Shown here: positions 42,750-51,994 of the stretch, in pieces
Layout: the number at the start of each line of letters is the position of its first letter
How positions within the stretch are numbered: the first letter of the stretch is position 1
NCBI RefSeq assembly: GCF_936928535.1
Contig: NZ_CAKZHY010000118.1
Span: 1 to 64,000, forward strand
DNA length: 64,000 bases
Source of the DNA: an uncultured Bradyrhizobium sp.
Lineage (GTDB): Bacteria > Pseudomonadota > Alphaproteobacteria > Rhizobiales > Xanthobacteraceae
Direction of reading: 5' to 3'
The notes under the pieces: generated by a model
Seen by the model: the letters and a program-made list of their open reading frames with translations, nothing else
Told to the model about the DNA's origin: nothing
Databases searched by the model: none
Position numbers and translations under genes: made by a program

Positions 42750-43955
42750 TTACCCCACCGCCCCCTTCGATCGCAGCTGCTTGATCGCGGCTTCGTCGTA
42801 TCCCGCGCCACGCAAAATCTCGTCACTGTGCTCGCCGACGCCGGGCGGCTTGCGTGGCTGCACCTTCTTGGTGCCGTCGATCCAGATCGGCGAGCTGATG
42901 GTGAGCATGGTGTCGTTCTCGAACGGCACCAGCACCTCGTTGTCCAGCATCTGCTTGTCATTCGGGATGTCGTCCAGGATGCCGACGATGCCGAAGACGA
43001 GCCCGTTGCCATCGAGAATCTTGCGCCATTCGGCGAGATCCCTGGTCGCGAAGGTCTCGTCAAAGATCTTGATGAGCTCGACCGAGCGGGCGTGACGGTC
43101 GGGCTTGGTGGCAAAGCGCGGATCGTTGATCAGGTCCTCCCGTCCCAGGCATTTGGCGAGCGTTGGCCACTGCTTCTCCTCGCTGAGCAGCGAGAGGATC
43201 AACCAGCGGCCGTCCTTGCACTGGTAGTGGTTGGCGACTGCATTGAGCGCGCGCTCGCGCGGGCGCCGCTCGCTGAACTTGGCGCCGCAGAGTTTTGCCT
43301 GCGCCAGCACGCTCGCCGCCCACACGCCGTTGGCCATCAGATTGGAGGCGACATGCGAGCCCTTGCCGGTCTTCTCGCGCTGATAGAGCGCTGTGACGAT
43401 CGCGCTGTACAGCGCCATGGCGCAGGGATGATCGCCCATGCCGGCGACCGAGCGGGCCGGCGTCGTGTCGGTGTCGGCGCGGACGAGGTCCATCAGGCCG
43501 GAGCGTGCCCAATAGGCGTTGCTGTCGAAGCCGGGCTTGTTGGCTTCCTCGCCCTTCTCGCCATAGCCGGTGAAGGAGGCATAGATCAGCCGGTCGTTGA
43601 GATGGGCAAGATGGTCGTAGGCGATGCCGAGCTTGTTGCGCACCGGCGGCGGCATGTTGGTGATGAAGACGTCGGCCTCTTCGACCAGCTTGTAGAGCAC
43701 CGCCTGCGCCTCGGCCTTGGAGAGGTCGAGCGCCAGGCTCTTCTTGTTGCGGGCCTCGAGCAGCCAGGCGAAATTGTGCTCGCCGGTGGGATAGCCGGGC
43801 AGGTTGGGCAGATTGCGGTAGGGATCGCCGGCGCCGGGTGGCTCGATCTTGATGACATCGGCGCCGAAATCGGACAGCACGGTGGCGGCCGCCGGTGCCG
43901 CGATGAAGCTCGCGCAGTCCAGAACCTTCAGCCCTGCAAAAATGCCTTTTTCCAT
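42750..43955 (-). CDS. CaiB/BaiF family CoA-transferase
   Basis: This is a class III CoA-transferase of 401 residues, which moves CoA between organic acids through an aspartyl-CoA anhydride. The likely nucleophile is Asp175 in VAGMGDHPCAM. Other family marks are GLKVLDCASFIAAPAA at the N terminus, DFGADVIKIEPPGAGDP, and YASFTGYGEKG. The ATG at 43955 is chosen; the longer frame to 44024 reads through the spacer towards putA. It ends near a repeat and starts 110 bp after the putA stop, in the same direction. Confidence 0.9.
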   Translation of the reverse strand: MEKGIFAGLKVLDCASFIAAPAAATVLSDFGADVIKIEPPGAGDPYRNLPNLPGYPTGEHNFAWLLEARNKKSLALDLSKAEAQAVLYKLVEEADVFITNMPPPVRNKLGIAYDHLAHLNDRLIYASFTGYGEKGEEANKPGFDSNAYWARSGLMDLVRADTDTTPARSVAGMGDHPCAMALYSAIVTALYQREKTGKGSHVASNLMANGVWAASVLAQAKLCGAKFSERRPRERALNAVANHYQCKDGRWLILSLLSEEKQWPTLAKCLGREDLINDPRFATKPDRHARSVELIKIFDETFATRDLAEWRKILDGNGLVFGIVGILDDIPNDKQMLDNEVLVPFENDTMLTISSPIWIDGTKKVQPRKPPGVGEHSDEILRGAGYDEAAIKQLRSKGAVG

Positions 43956-44065
43956 CGCGGCGTTGCTCCTCGCTCTTGTTGTTTCCCGCCGGCTGGAATT
44001 TTCGCGGGCCACTCGCGGAGGCATTAGACTGATGTTTCAGCGGGATGCAACGCTGCTCGCGCGGC

Positions 44066-47065
44066 TCACTCTTCGCCTGCGAGCAGGGCGGCGTTCCCGC
44101 CGGCCGCGGCGGTGTTGATGGTCACGGTCTGCTCGGTGGCGAAGCGCGTCAGATAATGCGGGCCACCGGCCTTGGGGCCGGTTCCGGACAGGCCGTGGCC
44201 GCCAAACGGCTGCACGCCGACGACGGCGCCGATCATGTTGCGGTTGACGTAGATATTGCCGACCTGAACGCGGTCGATAATGGCCCCGACGGTGTCGTCG
44301 ATGCGGGAGTGGATGCCGAGCGTCAGCCCGTAACCGCTGCGCGCGATTGCCTGCAGCACGCGCTCGAGGGTTTCGGCACGGTAGCGCACCACATGCAGGA
44401 TCGGTCCGAACACCTCCGCGGTGAGCTGGCCTGCGTCCTTGAGCTCGAAGATGTGCGGCGCGACGAAACAGCCCTCCGGTGCGGTGCCGGCAAAGTGCAG
44501 CCGCGCCTCGTTCTTCATCCGCGCGATGTGGGCGTCGAGCCGTTGCTTGGCTTCAGCATCGATGACAGGACCGACATGGGTCGCGACGTCAGTAGGATCG
44601 CCGATCTTCAATTCGCGCGCGGCACCCGCGATCATCTCGATCATGCGGTCGGCGACGTCCTCCTGCACGAACAAGAGGCGAAGCGCCGAGCAGCGCTGGC
44701 CGGCGGAGCGGAACGCCGAGGTGACGACGTCATCAGCGACCTGCTCAGGCAGCGCGGTCGCATCGGCGATCATCGCATTGATGCCGCCGGTCTCGGCGGT
44801 CAGCGGCACGATCGGTCCGTCCTTGGCGGCAAGCGTCCGGTTGATGTGGCGCGCGACTTCGGTCGAGCCGGTGAAGACGACGCCCGCGATATCGGGGTGT
44901 GCGGTCAACGCTGCGCCGATGCGGCCGTCGCCGGCGACGAGATGCAGTGCGCTTTTGGGGATGCCGGCCTCGTGCAACAGCGCGACAGCCTCGCGCGCGA
45001 TGCGCGGCGTCTGCTCGGCGGGCTTTGCGACCACGCTGTTGCCGGCCATCAGTGCCGCCGTGACCTGGCCAAGGAAGATCGCGAGCGGAAAATTCCACGG
45101 CGAGATCGCGACGAAGACGCCACGGCCCCGCAGGGCGAGCGCGTTGCTCTCGCCGGTCGGGCCCGGCATCTCCGTCTCGCCGCCGAACAGTTTTCGGCCC
45201 TGCGCGGCATAATAGCGGCAGAAATCGGCGGCTTCGCGCAGCTCGGAGAGCGCGTCGTCGAGGGTCTTGCCGCCTTCGGCTTGCAACAGCGCGATGAAAT
45301 GCGCACCGCGGCTTTCCAAGAGATGCGCGGCCTGCTCCAGCGCCGCCGCGCGTGTTGCCGCAGGCGTCCGGCTCCATCCAGCAAAGCCCGCTCCGGCCGC
45401 CGCGATCGCGGCGCCCGCCTGGTCGGGCGTTGCATCCGTGACAGGCTTGAGATCTGGCCTCGCGATCTTGACGTCAGCCACTAGCCGGTCGAGCGCGGCG
45501 CGTTCGCCGAATTCGATGCCGGCTGAATTATGCCGCTCCGGCGCGAACAGATCGCCCGGCAGCGGAATTTTTGCGTGATGCGCGTGATCGGGACGGACGA
45601 TGAGATGGACCGGGCGCTTCAGCAGCGCCGGCACCGGCACGCGGTAATCGGCCGCCTGCGCCACGAAGGACGAATTGGCGCCGTTCTCCAGCAGGCGTCG
45701 CACGAGATAGGCCAGCAGATCGCGATGGCTGCCGACCGGCGCATAGGTGCGGTAGGCGATCTCAGGATGATCCTTGGCGAGCTGCTCGTAGAGCGCTTCG
45801 CCCATGCCATGCAGGCGCTGGAACTCGAAGCCACCGCTGTCGCCGGCGAGCTCCAGCACGGTCGCGACGGTAAGGGCGTTGTGGGTCGCAAATTGCGGGA
45901 AGATGCGAGGTCGCAAACTCAAGAGCTTGGATGCGCAGGCGACGTAGTTCAGATCCGTCATCGCCTTCCGCGAAAACACCGGATAGCCGTCGAGCCCGCG
46001 CTCCTGGGCGCGCTTGATCTCGGTGTCCCAATAGGCGCCCTTGACCAGCCGCACCATCAGCTTGCGGTCATGCGTCCGCGCCAGCTCGTGGATGTACTCG
46101 ATCACCGCGCTCGCGCGCTTCTGATAGGCCTGGATCGCGAGCCCAAAACCGTCCCACGCTGCAAGCGAGGGATCGGCGAGCGTGGTCGCGATCACGTCGA
46201 GCGACAGCTCCAGCCGGTCGGCCTCCTCGGCATCGACGGTGAAGTTGAGATCATACGTCTTGGCGCGGCGGGCAAGATCCAGCAGTTGCGGCACGAGCTC
46301 AGACATCACGCGATCGCGGCTGATCGCCTCGAAGCGGGGATGCAGCGCCGAGAGTTTCACGGAGATGCCGGGGCGATCGGGCAGGGGATGGTGGCCTGCC
46401 GCCTTGCCGATGGTTTCGATCGCGCTGGCATAGGCATCGAAATAGCGCTTGGCGTCTTCAGCCGTGCGCGCGCCTTCGCCGAGCATGTCGAAGGAGTAGC
46501 GCGGCCGCTCGCCGGAGCGCGGCCTGCCCCGCTCCAGCGCCTGCTCGATGGTCTCGCCCAGCACGAAATGATTGCCCATCAGCCGCATCGCCTGGCGCGT
46601 GGCGGTGCGCACAGCGGGCGCGCCGAGCCGTTTCACCAGCCGACCGATGGTGCCGTCGGGCGTCTCGCCGGGCTGGATCACCCGTGCCGACAGGCCGAGC
46701 GCCCAGGCCGAGGCATTGACCAGAAACGCGGTGGACTTGGTCTCGTGATGGATGAAGTCGCCTTCGCCGAGCTTGTCCTCGATGAACTGATCGGCGGTGC
46801 GGGCATCGGGCACGCGCAGCAGCGCCTCCGCCAGCACCATCAGCGCGAGACCTTCCTTGGTCGACAGCGCGAACTCGCGCAGCATGTCCTCGACGCCACC
46901 GAGCCGGTCGTCGCGTTTGCGGATCGCCTCGATCAGCCGCGTCGCGGTGCGGTCGATCCGCGATTCCTGCGGGGGGCTGAGATGCGCAGATCGAAACAGC
47001 CCCGCCGCGATGTCGGCATCATCTGGGGCATAGGGGGCGGAGAAGGGCGGCGGGATGTTCGGCAT
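44066..47065 (-). CDS. putA: bifunctional proline/pyrroline-5-carboxylate dehydrogenase PutA
   Basis: PutA oxidises proline to glutamate in two steps at the membrane/cytosol. The 999 residues match short PutA proteins. The N-terminal half is the FAD-dependent proline dehydrogenase barrel (GISVKLSALHPRFEA, VRLVKGAYWDTEIKRAQ, ATHNALTVA). The C-terminal half is the NAD aldehyde dehydrogenase (AISPWNFPLAIF, LTAETGGINAM, and catalytic Cys in AGQRCSALR). The ribbon-helix-helix that makes enterobacterial PutA a repressor is missing, consistent with the divergent Lrp-type gene acting as regulator. Confidence 0.95.
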   Translation of the reverse strand: MPNIPPPFSAPYAPDDADIAAGLFRSAHLSPPQESRIDRTATRLIEAIRKRDDRLGGVEDMLREFALSTKEGLALMVLAEALLRVPDARTADQFIEDKLGEGDFIHHETKSTAFLVNASAWALGLSARVIQPGETPDGTIGRLVKRLGAPAVRTATRQAMRLMGNHFVLGETIEQALERGRPRSGERPRYSFDMLGEGARTAEDAKRYFDAYASAIETIGKAAGHHPLPDRPGISVKLSALHPRFEAISRDRVMSELVPQLLDLARRAKTYDLNFTVDAEEADRLELSLDVIATTLADPSLAAWDGFGLAIQAYQKRASAVIEYIHELARTHDRKLMVRLVKGAYWDTEIKRAQERGLDGYPVFSRKAMTDLNYVACASKLLSLRPRIFPQFATHNALTVATVLELAGDSGGFEFQRLHGMGEALYEQLAKDHPEIAYRTYAPVGSHRDLLAYLVRRLLENGANSSFVAQAADYRVPVPALLKRPVHLIVRPDHAHHAKIPLPGDLFAPERHNSAGIEFGERAALDRLVADVKIARPDLKPVTDATPDQAGAAIAAAGAGFAGWSRTPAATRAAALEQAAHLLESRGAHFIALLQAEGGKTLDDALSELREAADFCRYYAAQGRKLFGGETEMPGPTGESNALALRGRGVFVAISPWNFPLAIFLGQVTAALMAGNSVVAKPAEQTPRIAREAVALLHEAGIPKSALHLVAGDGRIGAALTAHPDIAGVVFTGSTEVARHINRTLAAKDGPIVPLTAETGGINAMIADATALPEQVADDVVTSAFRSAGQRCSALRLLFVQEDVADRMIEMIAGAARELKIGDPTDVATHVGPVIDAEAKQRLDAHIARMKNEARLHFAGTAPEGCFVAPHIFELKDAGQLTAEVFGPILHVVRYRAETLERVLQAIARSGYGLTLGIHSRIDDTVGAIIDRVQVGNIYVNRNMIGAVVGVQPFGGHGLSGTGPKAGGPHYLTRFATEQTVTINTAAAGGNAALLAGEE

Positions 47066-47179
47066 GGCGTGTCCTGTGGCTGAGATTCAGGATAGAGCCC
47101 GCATGACCGTAGTTCGATAGACAAGATAGCCATTTTGCCTTAGAAAATGAAGATCATCAGCATAGTGGCCGAACAAAAT

Positions 47180-47641
47180 ATGGAACTTGATCGACTTGAC
47201 CGCAGAATCCTCTCAATTTTGCAGGAAGACGGGCGGATCGCCAATGTCGAGCTCGCCGAGCGCATCGGTCTGTCGCCGACCTCGATCGGCGAGCGGCTGA
47301 AGCGGCTGCAGCGCGAGGGCTTCGTCGAAGGCTATGGGGCGCGGCTCAATCCGCATCGGCTTGGCCTGGGTCTGCTCGTGTTCGTCGAGGTGCTGCTCGA
47401 CAAGACCACGCCCGACAATTTCGAGCGCTTTGCAGGCGCGGTCAAACTCGCGCCTGAAGTGCTGGAGTGTCACATGGTTGCAGGCGGCTTCGACTATCTG
47501 GTGAAGGCGCGGCTGGCGGACATGACCGCGTATCGGCGCTTCCTCGGCGAGACCTTGCTGTCGATGCCGGGCGTGCGCGAGACGCGGACCTATGCGGTGA
47601 TGGAAGAGATCAAGCGCGACGCACCGTTGCCGGTGGGCTGA
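47180..47641 (+). CDS. Lrp/AsnC-family regulator, probable PutR
   Basis: This 153-residue regulator has an N-terminal HTH (LDRLDRRILSILQEDGRIANVELAERIGLSPTSIGERLKRLQ) and a C-terminal RAM domain that binds amino acids (LECHMVAGGFDYLVKARL). It is divergent from putA, the arrangement of proline-responsive PutR activators in other alphaproteobacteria. Proline control of putA is a firm but untested inference. I use the ATG at 47180; an ATG at 47147 is also in frame. The AT-rich spacer between the two genes should hold its binding sites. Confidence 0.88.
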   Translation: MELDRLDRRILSILQEDGRIANVELAERIGLSPTSIGERLKRLQREGFVEGYGARLNPHRLGLGLLVFVEVLLDKTTPDNFERFAGAVKLAPEVLECHMVAGGFDYLVKARLADMTAYRRFLGETLLSMPGVRETRTYAVMEEIKRDAPLPVG

Positions 47642-47809
47642 CCACATGCGGTCGCGATTGTCATTGCTGCGGCGTTGATGGGCGATCTCTCCAGGCAAAT
47701 AGCCTACCGTGTGCAGTCGCAACGCCTGTCGTCGAATGCACGGATCGTCTTCTGAAATTTTCTTGGCCTCACTCCCGGACAGATCCGGGAGGCAGCAAAA
47801 GCTGGCGGC

Positions 47810-48010
47810 TTATACTTTGAGGTTCTCTGCGGAGGTCTTGCCCCGGTTTGCGATCTCTTCGTATTCCACCGTCTGTCCTTCGTTCAGGGACGACAGACCG
47901 GCTTTCTGCACTGCCGAGATATGCACGAACACATCCTTGCCGCCCGACGCAGGCTGGATAAATCCATAACCCTTGGTCGGGTTGAACCACTTGACCGTAC
48001 CTTTAGCCAT
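47810..48010 (-). CDS. CspA-family cold shock protein
   Basis: This 66-residue single cold-shock domain has both RNA-binding motifs: RNP1 KGYGFI and RNP2 DVFVHIS. Such proteins melt RNA structure and act as RNA chaperones. The start MAKGTVKWFNPTKGYGF is typical; the longer frame to 48130 is leader. The leader contains a perfect 12-bp palindrome at 48062-48073. A hairpin (47772-47791) lies beyond its stop but lacks a T-run on this strand. Confidence 0.95.
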   Translation of the reverse strand: MAKGTVKWFNPTKGYGFIQPASGGKDVFVHISAVQKAGLSSLNEGQTVEYEEIANRGKTSAENLKV

Positions 48011-48206
48011 CACGCTTCTCCGCGGGTCTTCCTCCGAGATCACGAACCGCCAGTCCCCGCCAACCGGCCGGTTCGGTCCTATAGGATACGCGGAATGTGG
48101 CGGGCTTGGTAGATCAAACCACATCCGCATTTCGCAGAAATTCGCTCAACTTCGCGGCGGTTTTGCCGGTTTTGCCCGTTTCGCGGTCAGTTGAGCCCTG
48201 AGCCTG

Positions 48207-48515
48207 TCAATAAGTCGCGGCCAGATAGTCCACGATCTTGCCGACGTCGGCATCGTCGATCGGCGCGCCATAGACCTTGATCATCTTGGTCACCTCGGCC
48301 TGCCAGAAGCCCTTCTTGTCCTTCATCGGCGGCTGCGTGGCGATGTAGTCGGACGAGTGGCAGGCGGTGCAATTGCCCTGCACCACCTCGAGATTGGGCC
48401 CCGGTTTGAAGGCCGCGACCTCATCCGGCGTCTTGTAATTGACCGGCGCGGCAAGGGCCGAACCCACCATTGCGACGACGGCAAGCGTGGCGGCGAGGAG
48501 AACGGTGCGCTGCAT
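48207..48515 (-). CDS. sorB: sulfite dehydrogenase cytochrome c subunit SorB-like
   Basis: This exported c-type cytochrome of 102 residues has a signal peptide (TVLLAATLAVVAMVGSALA) and one heme motif, CTACHSSDY. The distal Met ligand is likely in QPPMKDKKG. It accepts electrons from the molybdenum sulfite oxidase encoded 11 bp upstream, as in the SorAB complex. The larger open frame reaching 49340 is only an artefact of the overlapping sorA strand. The gap 48011-48206 carries the cspA leader and no gene. Confidence 0.88.
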   Translation of the reverse strand: MQRTVLLAATLAVVAMVGSALAAPVNYKTPDEVAAFKPGPNLEVVQGNCTACHSSDYIATQPPMKDKKGFWQAEVTKMIKVYGAPIDDADVGKIVDYLAATY

Positions 48516-48526
48516 GATAATTCTCC

Positions 48527-49726
48527 TCAGGCCACGCGGACGCGGGTGGTTTCGACGACGTTGCGCAAATAACCCGCCGGGTTCCAGCGCGGCGTGTCCG
48601 GCTGCGTTTCGCCGGAATTGCTGGTGGCGCGCACCTTGAGCTCGACCTCGCCTGCCGCGAGCTTCACTGGCAGCTTCCATTCGCGGAACGAGTAATTGCC
48701 GAGATCCTTGCCGAGCTTGGCCGAGGCCCAGGTCTTGCCGCCATCGGTGGAGACCTGGACGTCCTTGATGCCCTTGCCGCTGTCGAAGGCGATGCCGCGC
48801 AGCGTCGTGCGTCCCGCCTTCAGCTTGGCGCCATCGGTCACGCTGGTGATGAAGGAGCGGATGGTGAAGCGGTTGATCGGGATCGTCGCCTTCGGCGTCG
48901 TGCCAGGCTCGATCGAATTGTTCGGGGTATCGGGAATGCGATAGGCGCTCTTCATCCAGAAGCCGTCGAAGACGTTGTCGATGACGGTGATCTCGTTGAG
49001 GTGCTTGACCCAGTAGGTGCCGTAATAGCCGGGCACCACCAGGCGCAGCGGGAAGCCGTTGAGGAACGGCAGATCGTCGCCGTTCATGCCATAGGCCAGC
49101 ATCACCTCGCCGTCGGTGGCGTGATCGAGGTCGAGCGCCTTGGCGAAGTCGGGCGTCTTGTCGCTCACCGGACCATCCATGCCGCCGAAAACGACCTGCT
49201 TGGCGCCGGCCTGCACGCCGGCCATTTCGAGCACGGTCTTCAGAGGGACGCCGCGCCAGCGCGCGTTGCCCATCGCGCCATTGGCGAGCTGGCCGCCGGC
49301 GACGCGCGGCTCCGAGAAGCCGCGGCTGTTGCCGGAGCACTGATTGACGGCGACGATCTCGGTCGCCTTCATCTTGCGGATGTCTTTCAGCGACAGTTTC
49401 AGCGGCTTGTCGACCTTGCCCTTGATCTCGAGCGTGAACTTGTCGGGGTCGAGATCGTAGGGCAGGCCGGCGAGGTGATAGCGCACGAAGAACGCGTTGT
49501 TCGGCGTGATCGGGCCGTCGTTGAACACCGCGAACGGCGTCTCGAGCTGCGGCGGCCGGCTGGTCAAGCTGATCATCGGCCGCTTCTGCGGATATTTCAC
49601 CAGCGGCCGCTCGCCATTGCCCATGGGCAGGGTGATGGTGTCGAGTGCCAATGCCCTGGTGGAATTCAGCGTGGCCGTCAGTGCGGCAAGGCCCGCTCCT
49701 TTGAGCAGGTCGCGTCGGTCGAACAT
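48527..49726 (-). CDS. sorA: sulfite dehydrogenase molybdopterin subunit SorA-like
   Basis: This periplasmic enzyme oxidises sulfite to sulfate and passes electrons to SorB. The 399 residues start with a Tat signal (DRRDLLKGAGLAALTA). The sulfite-oxidase fold shows the molybdenum-ligand Cys130 in VAVNQCSGNSRG and Arg/Tyr-rich sites such as VVPGYYGTYWVKHL, with a C-terminal dimerisation domain (DVQVSTDGGKTWASAKLG). GGAGGAGACC lies before the ATG at 49726. Sulfite is made in taurine and thiosulfate metabolism, but no such genes are in the window. A redox-cyclase gene lies 206 bp upstream. Confidence 0.92.
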   Translation of the reverse strand: MFDRRDLLKGAGLAALTATLNSTRALALDTITLPMGNGERPLVKYPQKRPMISLTSRPPQLETPFAVFNDGPITPNNAFFVRYHLAGLPYDLDPDKFTLEIKGKVDKPLKLSLKDIRKMKATEIVAVNQCSGNSRGFSEPRVAGGQLANGAMGNARWRGVPLKTVLEMAGVQAGAKQVVFGGMDGPVSDKTPDFAKALDLDHATDGEVMLAYGMNGDDLPFLNGFPLRLVVPGYYGTYWVKHLNEITVIDNVFDGFWMKSAYRIPDTPNNSIEPGTTPKATIPINRFTIRSFITSVTDGAKLKAGRTTLRGIAFDSGKGIKDVQVSTDGGKTWASAKLGKDLGNYSFREWKLPVKLAAGEVELKVRATSNSGETQPDTPRWNPAGYLRNVVETTRVRVA

Positions 49727-49880
49727 TCGGGTCTCCTCCCGGAGCTTTTTCGTTGAGTCGCGGTCATCACCGGAACCCGCGCTCATCTGTCGCAACGAAC
49801 GAGGCGAAGTCAATTCGTGCTTTCGCAGCAAGCCCATGTCGTTGCGCCGCAACAGGCCGGTGTTGCGCGAAGACTCTTTC

Positions 49881-49907
49881 CTCACCTCCCCCGCTTGCGG
49901 GAGAGGG
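49881..49907. repeat. half copy of the family A palindrome
   Basis: This is an imperfect hairpin (CTCACCTCCCCCGC ... GCGGGAGAGG) of the family A type, without its mirror partner. It lies 26 bp after the redox-cyclase stop codon, in the 206-bp gap that leads to sorA. It could end or process the upstream transcript. Confidence 0.5.
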
Positions 49908-49932
49908 AGTGCACCGCCCGAGCGGCCTAGAA

Positions 49933-51669
49933 TCACGCCGCGACGCGTTCGCCGCCGGCGATGAGCTTGGACAATGTCCTGGTATCCGCAATAACACGCA
50001 CCATCATCGGCTCGTCGCGACCGCGGATCGCAACCTCCTGCTCCGGCAGCGCAGCTTCGTGAAGACCGGCGGTGCGGCGGACCTCGTCGGAGACGATCGC
50101 CTCGCATTGAAGCGTCTTCGTCATGTCCTGGAGCCGGGCGGCAACGTTCACGGCATCGCCGAGCGCGGTGAAGACGATGTGGTCGCGATAGCCGATGTCG
50201 CCGATGATGACCTCGCCGCCATGGACGCCGATGCCGAAGCGGATCGGCTGACGCAGATCGTGGCTCAGGAGCTCGTTCAGCTCGTCCACGTGGGTCGCAA
50301 TGCTGGCGACGGCCCTGAGCGCCTGCCGGCAGGCTTCTTTCGGATCGCAGGTCAGGCCGAACAGCGCCAGCATGCCGTCGCCGACGAACTGGTTCGGTTG
50401 GCCGCCATTCTCGATCACGGCCTGCGACACCGCGCTGAGGAAGCGATTGACGATGAAGACGGTGTCGAACGGCAGCCGCTTCTCGGCAAGCTGCGTCGAG
50501 CCGCGCATGTCGACGAACAGGCTGACGAGATAGCGCTCCTGGCCGATTCGTGTGGACGAGGATGCATGGGCGTCCGCAGTCAGCATCTGCGGCATGAACA
50601 GCTGGAAGAAGGAGAGATCGGAGTTCGGCCGCAGCTGGCAGGCGAGGCGGATCGAGGGATCGGCGGTACCGACCCGGGCCAGCACGAAGGCCTCGCGCTG
50701 CGAGGGCTCGGGCAAGGCGCCGTGGTCGCCGATGATGCGGATGCGGCAGGTCGAGCAGCGGGCGCGGCCGCCGCAGACGCTAGCATGCGGCACGTTGTGG
50801 CGCAGGCTCGCTTCCAGCACGGAGAAGCCCTTGGGCACGCGCACTGTCTTGCCGTTGCCGTAGGACAGCGCGATCATGCCGCCGCGCCGCTCGCGCCAGC
50901 CGCGCACGCCCCGCGAAATCAGCACCAGGCCGAGCAGGCCGAAGTAACCCATCGTCAGTCCGCCGGTGATGCGGTCGAGCGTATCGGCCTGTGCGAACGT
51001 GCCGACCTCGCGCTGCGTGTAATTCTGCCGCCGCCAGTCGCTGTCCTCGCTGTCGGCTGCGACACTGCGGCCACCCTGGTAGATGCCGAGCAGCGCCAGC
51101 GTCGGGATCAGCACGGCGGCCGCGAGCAGATAGGGTGCCGCGCGCGTGAAGAACGGTTTCATCCGGAGCCAGAAATAGATCCCGATGCAACCGTGGACCC
51201 AGGCGACGATCAGCAGGATCGTCATTGTCCAGAGCCGGCCGGGCGCCACCACAAAGAACAGATAAAGCTCCTGCGGATAGAGTTTTTCGTGGTCGTAAAG
51301 CACCTGTCCGAGCCGGATGCCGATCACATGCGCCATCACCAGCGCGGGGATGCTCAGGCCCAGCACCAGCTGGAGCGGCTCGATCGTCCGCCAGCGGAAC
51401 TGGCGTCGCTGGTACAGCGCATAGATGCCGAGACCCATATGGGTGAAAGCCGCGCCATAGAACACGATCGCGACGGGCAAGAACTGCCAGAACGCGGTGT
51501 GGTAATACACCCCGACCTGCATGGCATCGACCGAGATGTTGCCGAGCGCATGGTTGAGGAAATGGCTGACCACGTAAGCAAACAGGATGACGCCGCAGAC
51601 CAGTCGCACCTGCCGTGCGCTGGTCGAACGGACGAGTTCGGGCAATCGTGCAAGTGCGGTGGCGGCCAT
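49933..51669 (-). CDS. membrane cytochrome b-like, 2Fe-2S ferredoxin and nucleotide cyclase fusion
   Basis: This 578-residue protein joins three modules. First is a membrane part of about five helices with His at 36, 40, 77, 114 and 159, resembling heme-b anchors of succinate dehydrogenase. Second is a 2Fe-2S ferredoxin domain with Cys299, Cys305, Cys308 and Cys344 (SVCGGRARCSTCRIR). Third is a class III adenylate/guanylate cyclase with metal-binding Asp387 (LFVDMRGST) and Asp431 (VGDGML) and DAVNVAARL. Together they suggest electron flow from the membrane to a cluster that controls cyclase output. The signal and product (cAMP or cGMP) are unknown. The ATG at 51669 is chosen. Confidence 0.9.
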   Translation of the reverse strand: MAATALARLPELVRSTSARQVRLVCGVILFAYVVSHFLNHALGNISVDAMQVGVYYHTAFWQFLPVAIVFYGAAFTHMGLGIYALYQRRQFRWRTIEPLQLVLGLSIPALVMAHVIGIRLGQVLYDHEKLYPQELYLFFVVAPGRLWTMTILLIVAWVHGCIGIYFWLRMKPFFTRAAPYLLAAAVLIPTLALLGIYQGGRSVAADSEDSDWRRQNYTQREVGTFAQADTLDRITGGLTMGYFGLLGLVLISRGVRGWRERRGGMIALSYGNGKTVRVPKGFSVLEASLRHNVPHASVCGGRARCSTCRIRIIGDHGALPEPSQREAFVLARVGTADPSIRLACQLRPNSDLSFFQLFMPQMLTADAHASSSTRIGQERYLVSLFVDMRGSTQLAEKRLPFDTVFIVNRFLSAVSQAVIENGGQPNQFVGDGMLALFGLTCDPKEACRQALRAVASIATHVDELNELLSHDLRQPIRFGIGVHGGEVIIGDIGYRDHIVFTALGDAVNVAARLQDMTKTLQCEAIVSDEVRRTAGLHEAALPEQEVAIRGRDEPMMVRVIADTRTLSKLIAGGERVAA

Positions 51670-51795
51670 GATTCGGTTGTACCAGTTCACTGAGGAGAAC
51701 AGCCAGCGGAGAGTTAAATTCCGCCCGTGAACCGCGCCTCCGATCACATCGGCGGCAAGGTTACCGTAACGGCAAGTTTCCGTAGGACCTCCGGC

Positions 51796-51936
51796 GTCGT
51801 CCCGGACAAGCGCGCCATAAGCGCGCGCCGATCCGGGATCCATAACCACAGGGAGGCGTTTGGCGCGAGATATCAACCACGAGCCGTCGTCAAACGACTT
51901 TCTGTGGTTATGGGTCCCGACCTTCGCCGGGACGAC
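51796..51936. repeat. paired palindrome, family B, diverged
   Basis: GTCGTCCCGG at the left is mirrored by CCGGGACGAC at the right. Inside are GGATCCATAACCACAG and its partner CTGTGGTTATGGGTCC, and an extra GCGCGCC/GGCGCGC-like stem. It is related to the perfect copy at 31593-31712. The 51670-51994 gap contains this element, a small GTTACCGTAAC palindrome at 51760-51770, and no gene. Confidence 0.75.
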
Positions 51937-51994
51937 GGGCAGAGAGTTTGCCGCCACATTGACTCCCCCTCCCAAGTCGGGGAAAAGCGCGGCC

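Noticed and set aside
47772..47791. CTCCCGGA/TCCGGGAG hairpin as terminator for lrp or cspA
   Set aside because: The stem is good but no T-run follows on either strand. It may still stabilise an mRNA end, but I do not list it as a terminator.
48207..49340. A 377-codon frame fusing cytochrome sequence to upstream sequence
   Set aside because: Only the last 102 codons are the cytochrome. The rest is a shadow of sorA, which is in another frame of the same strand.
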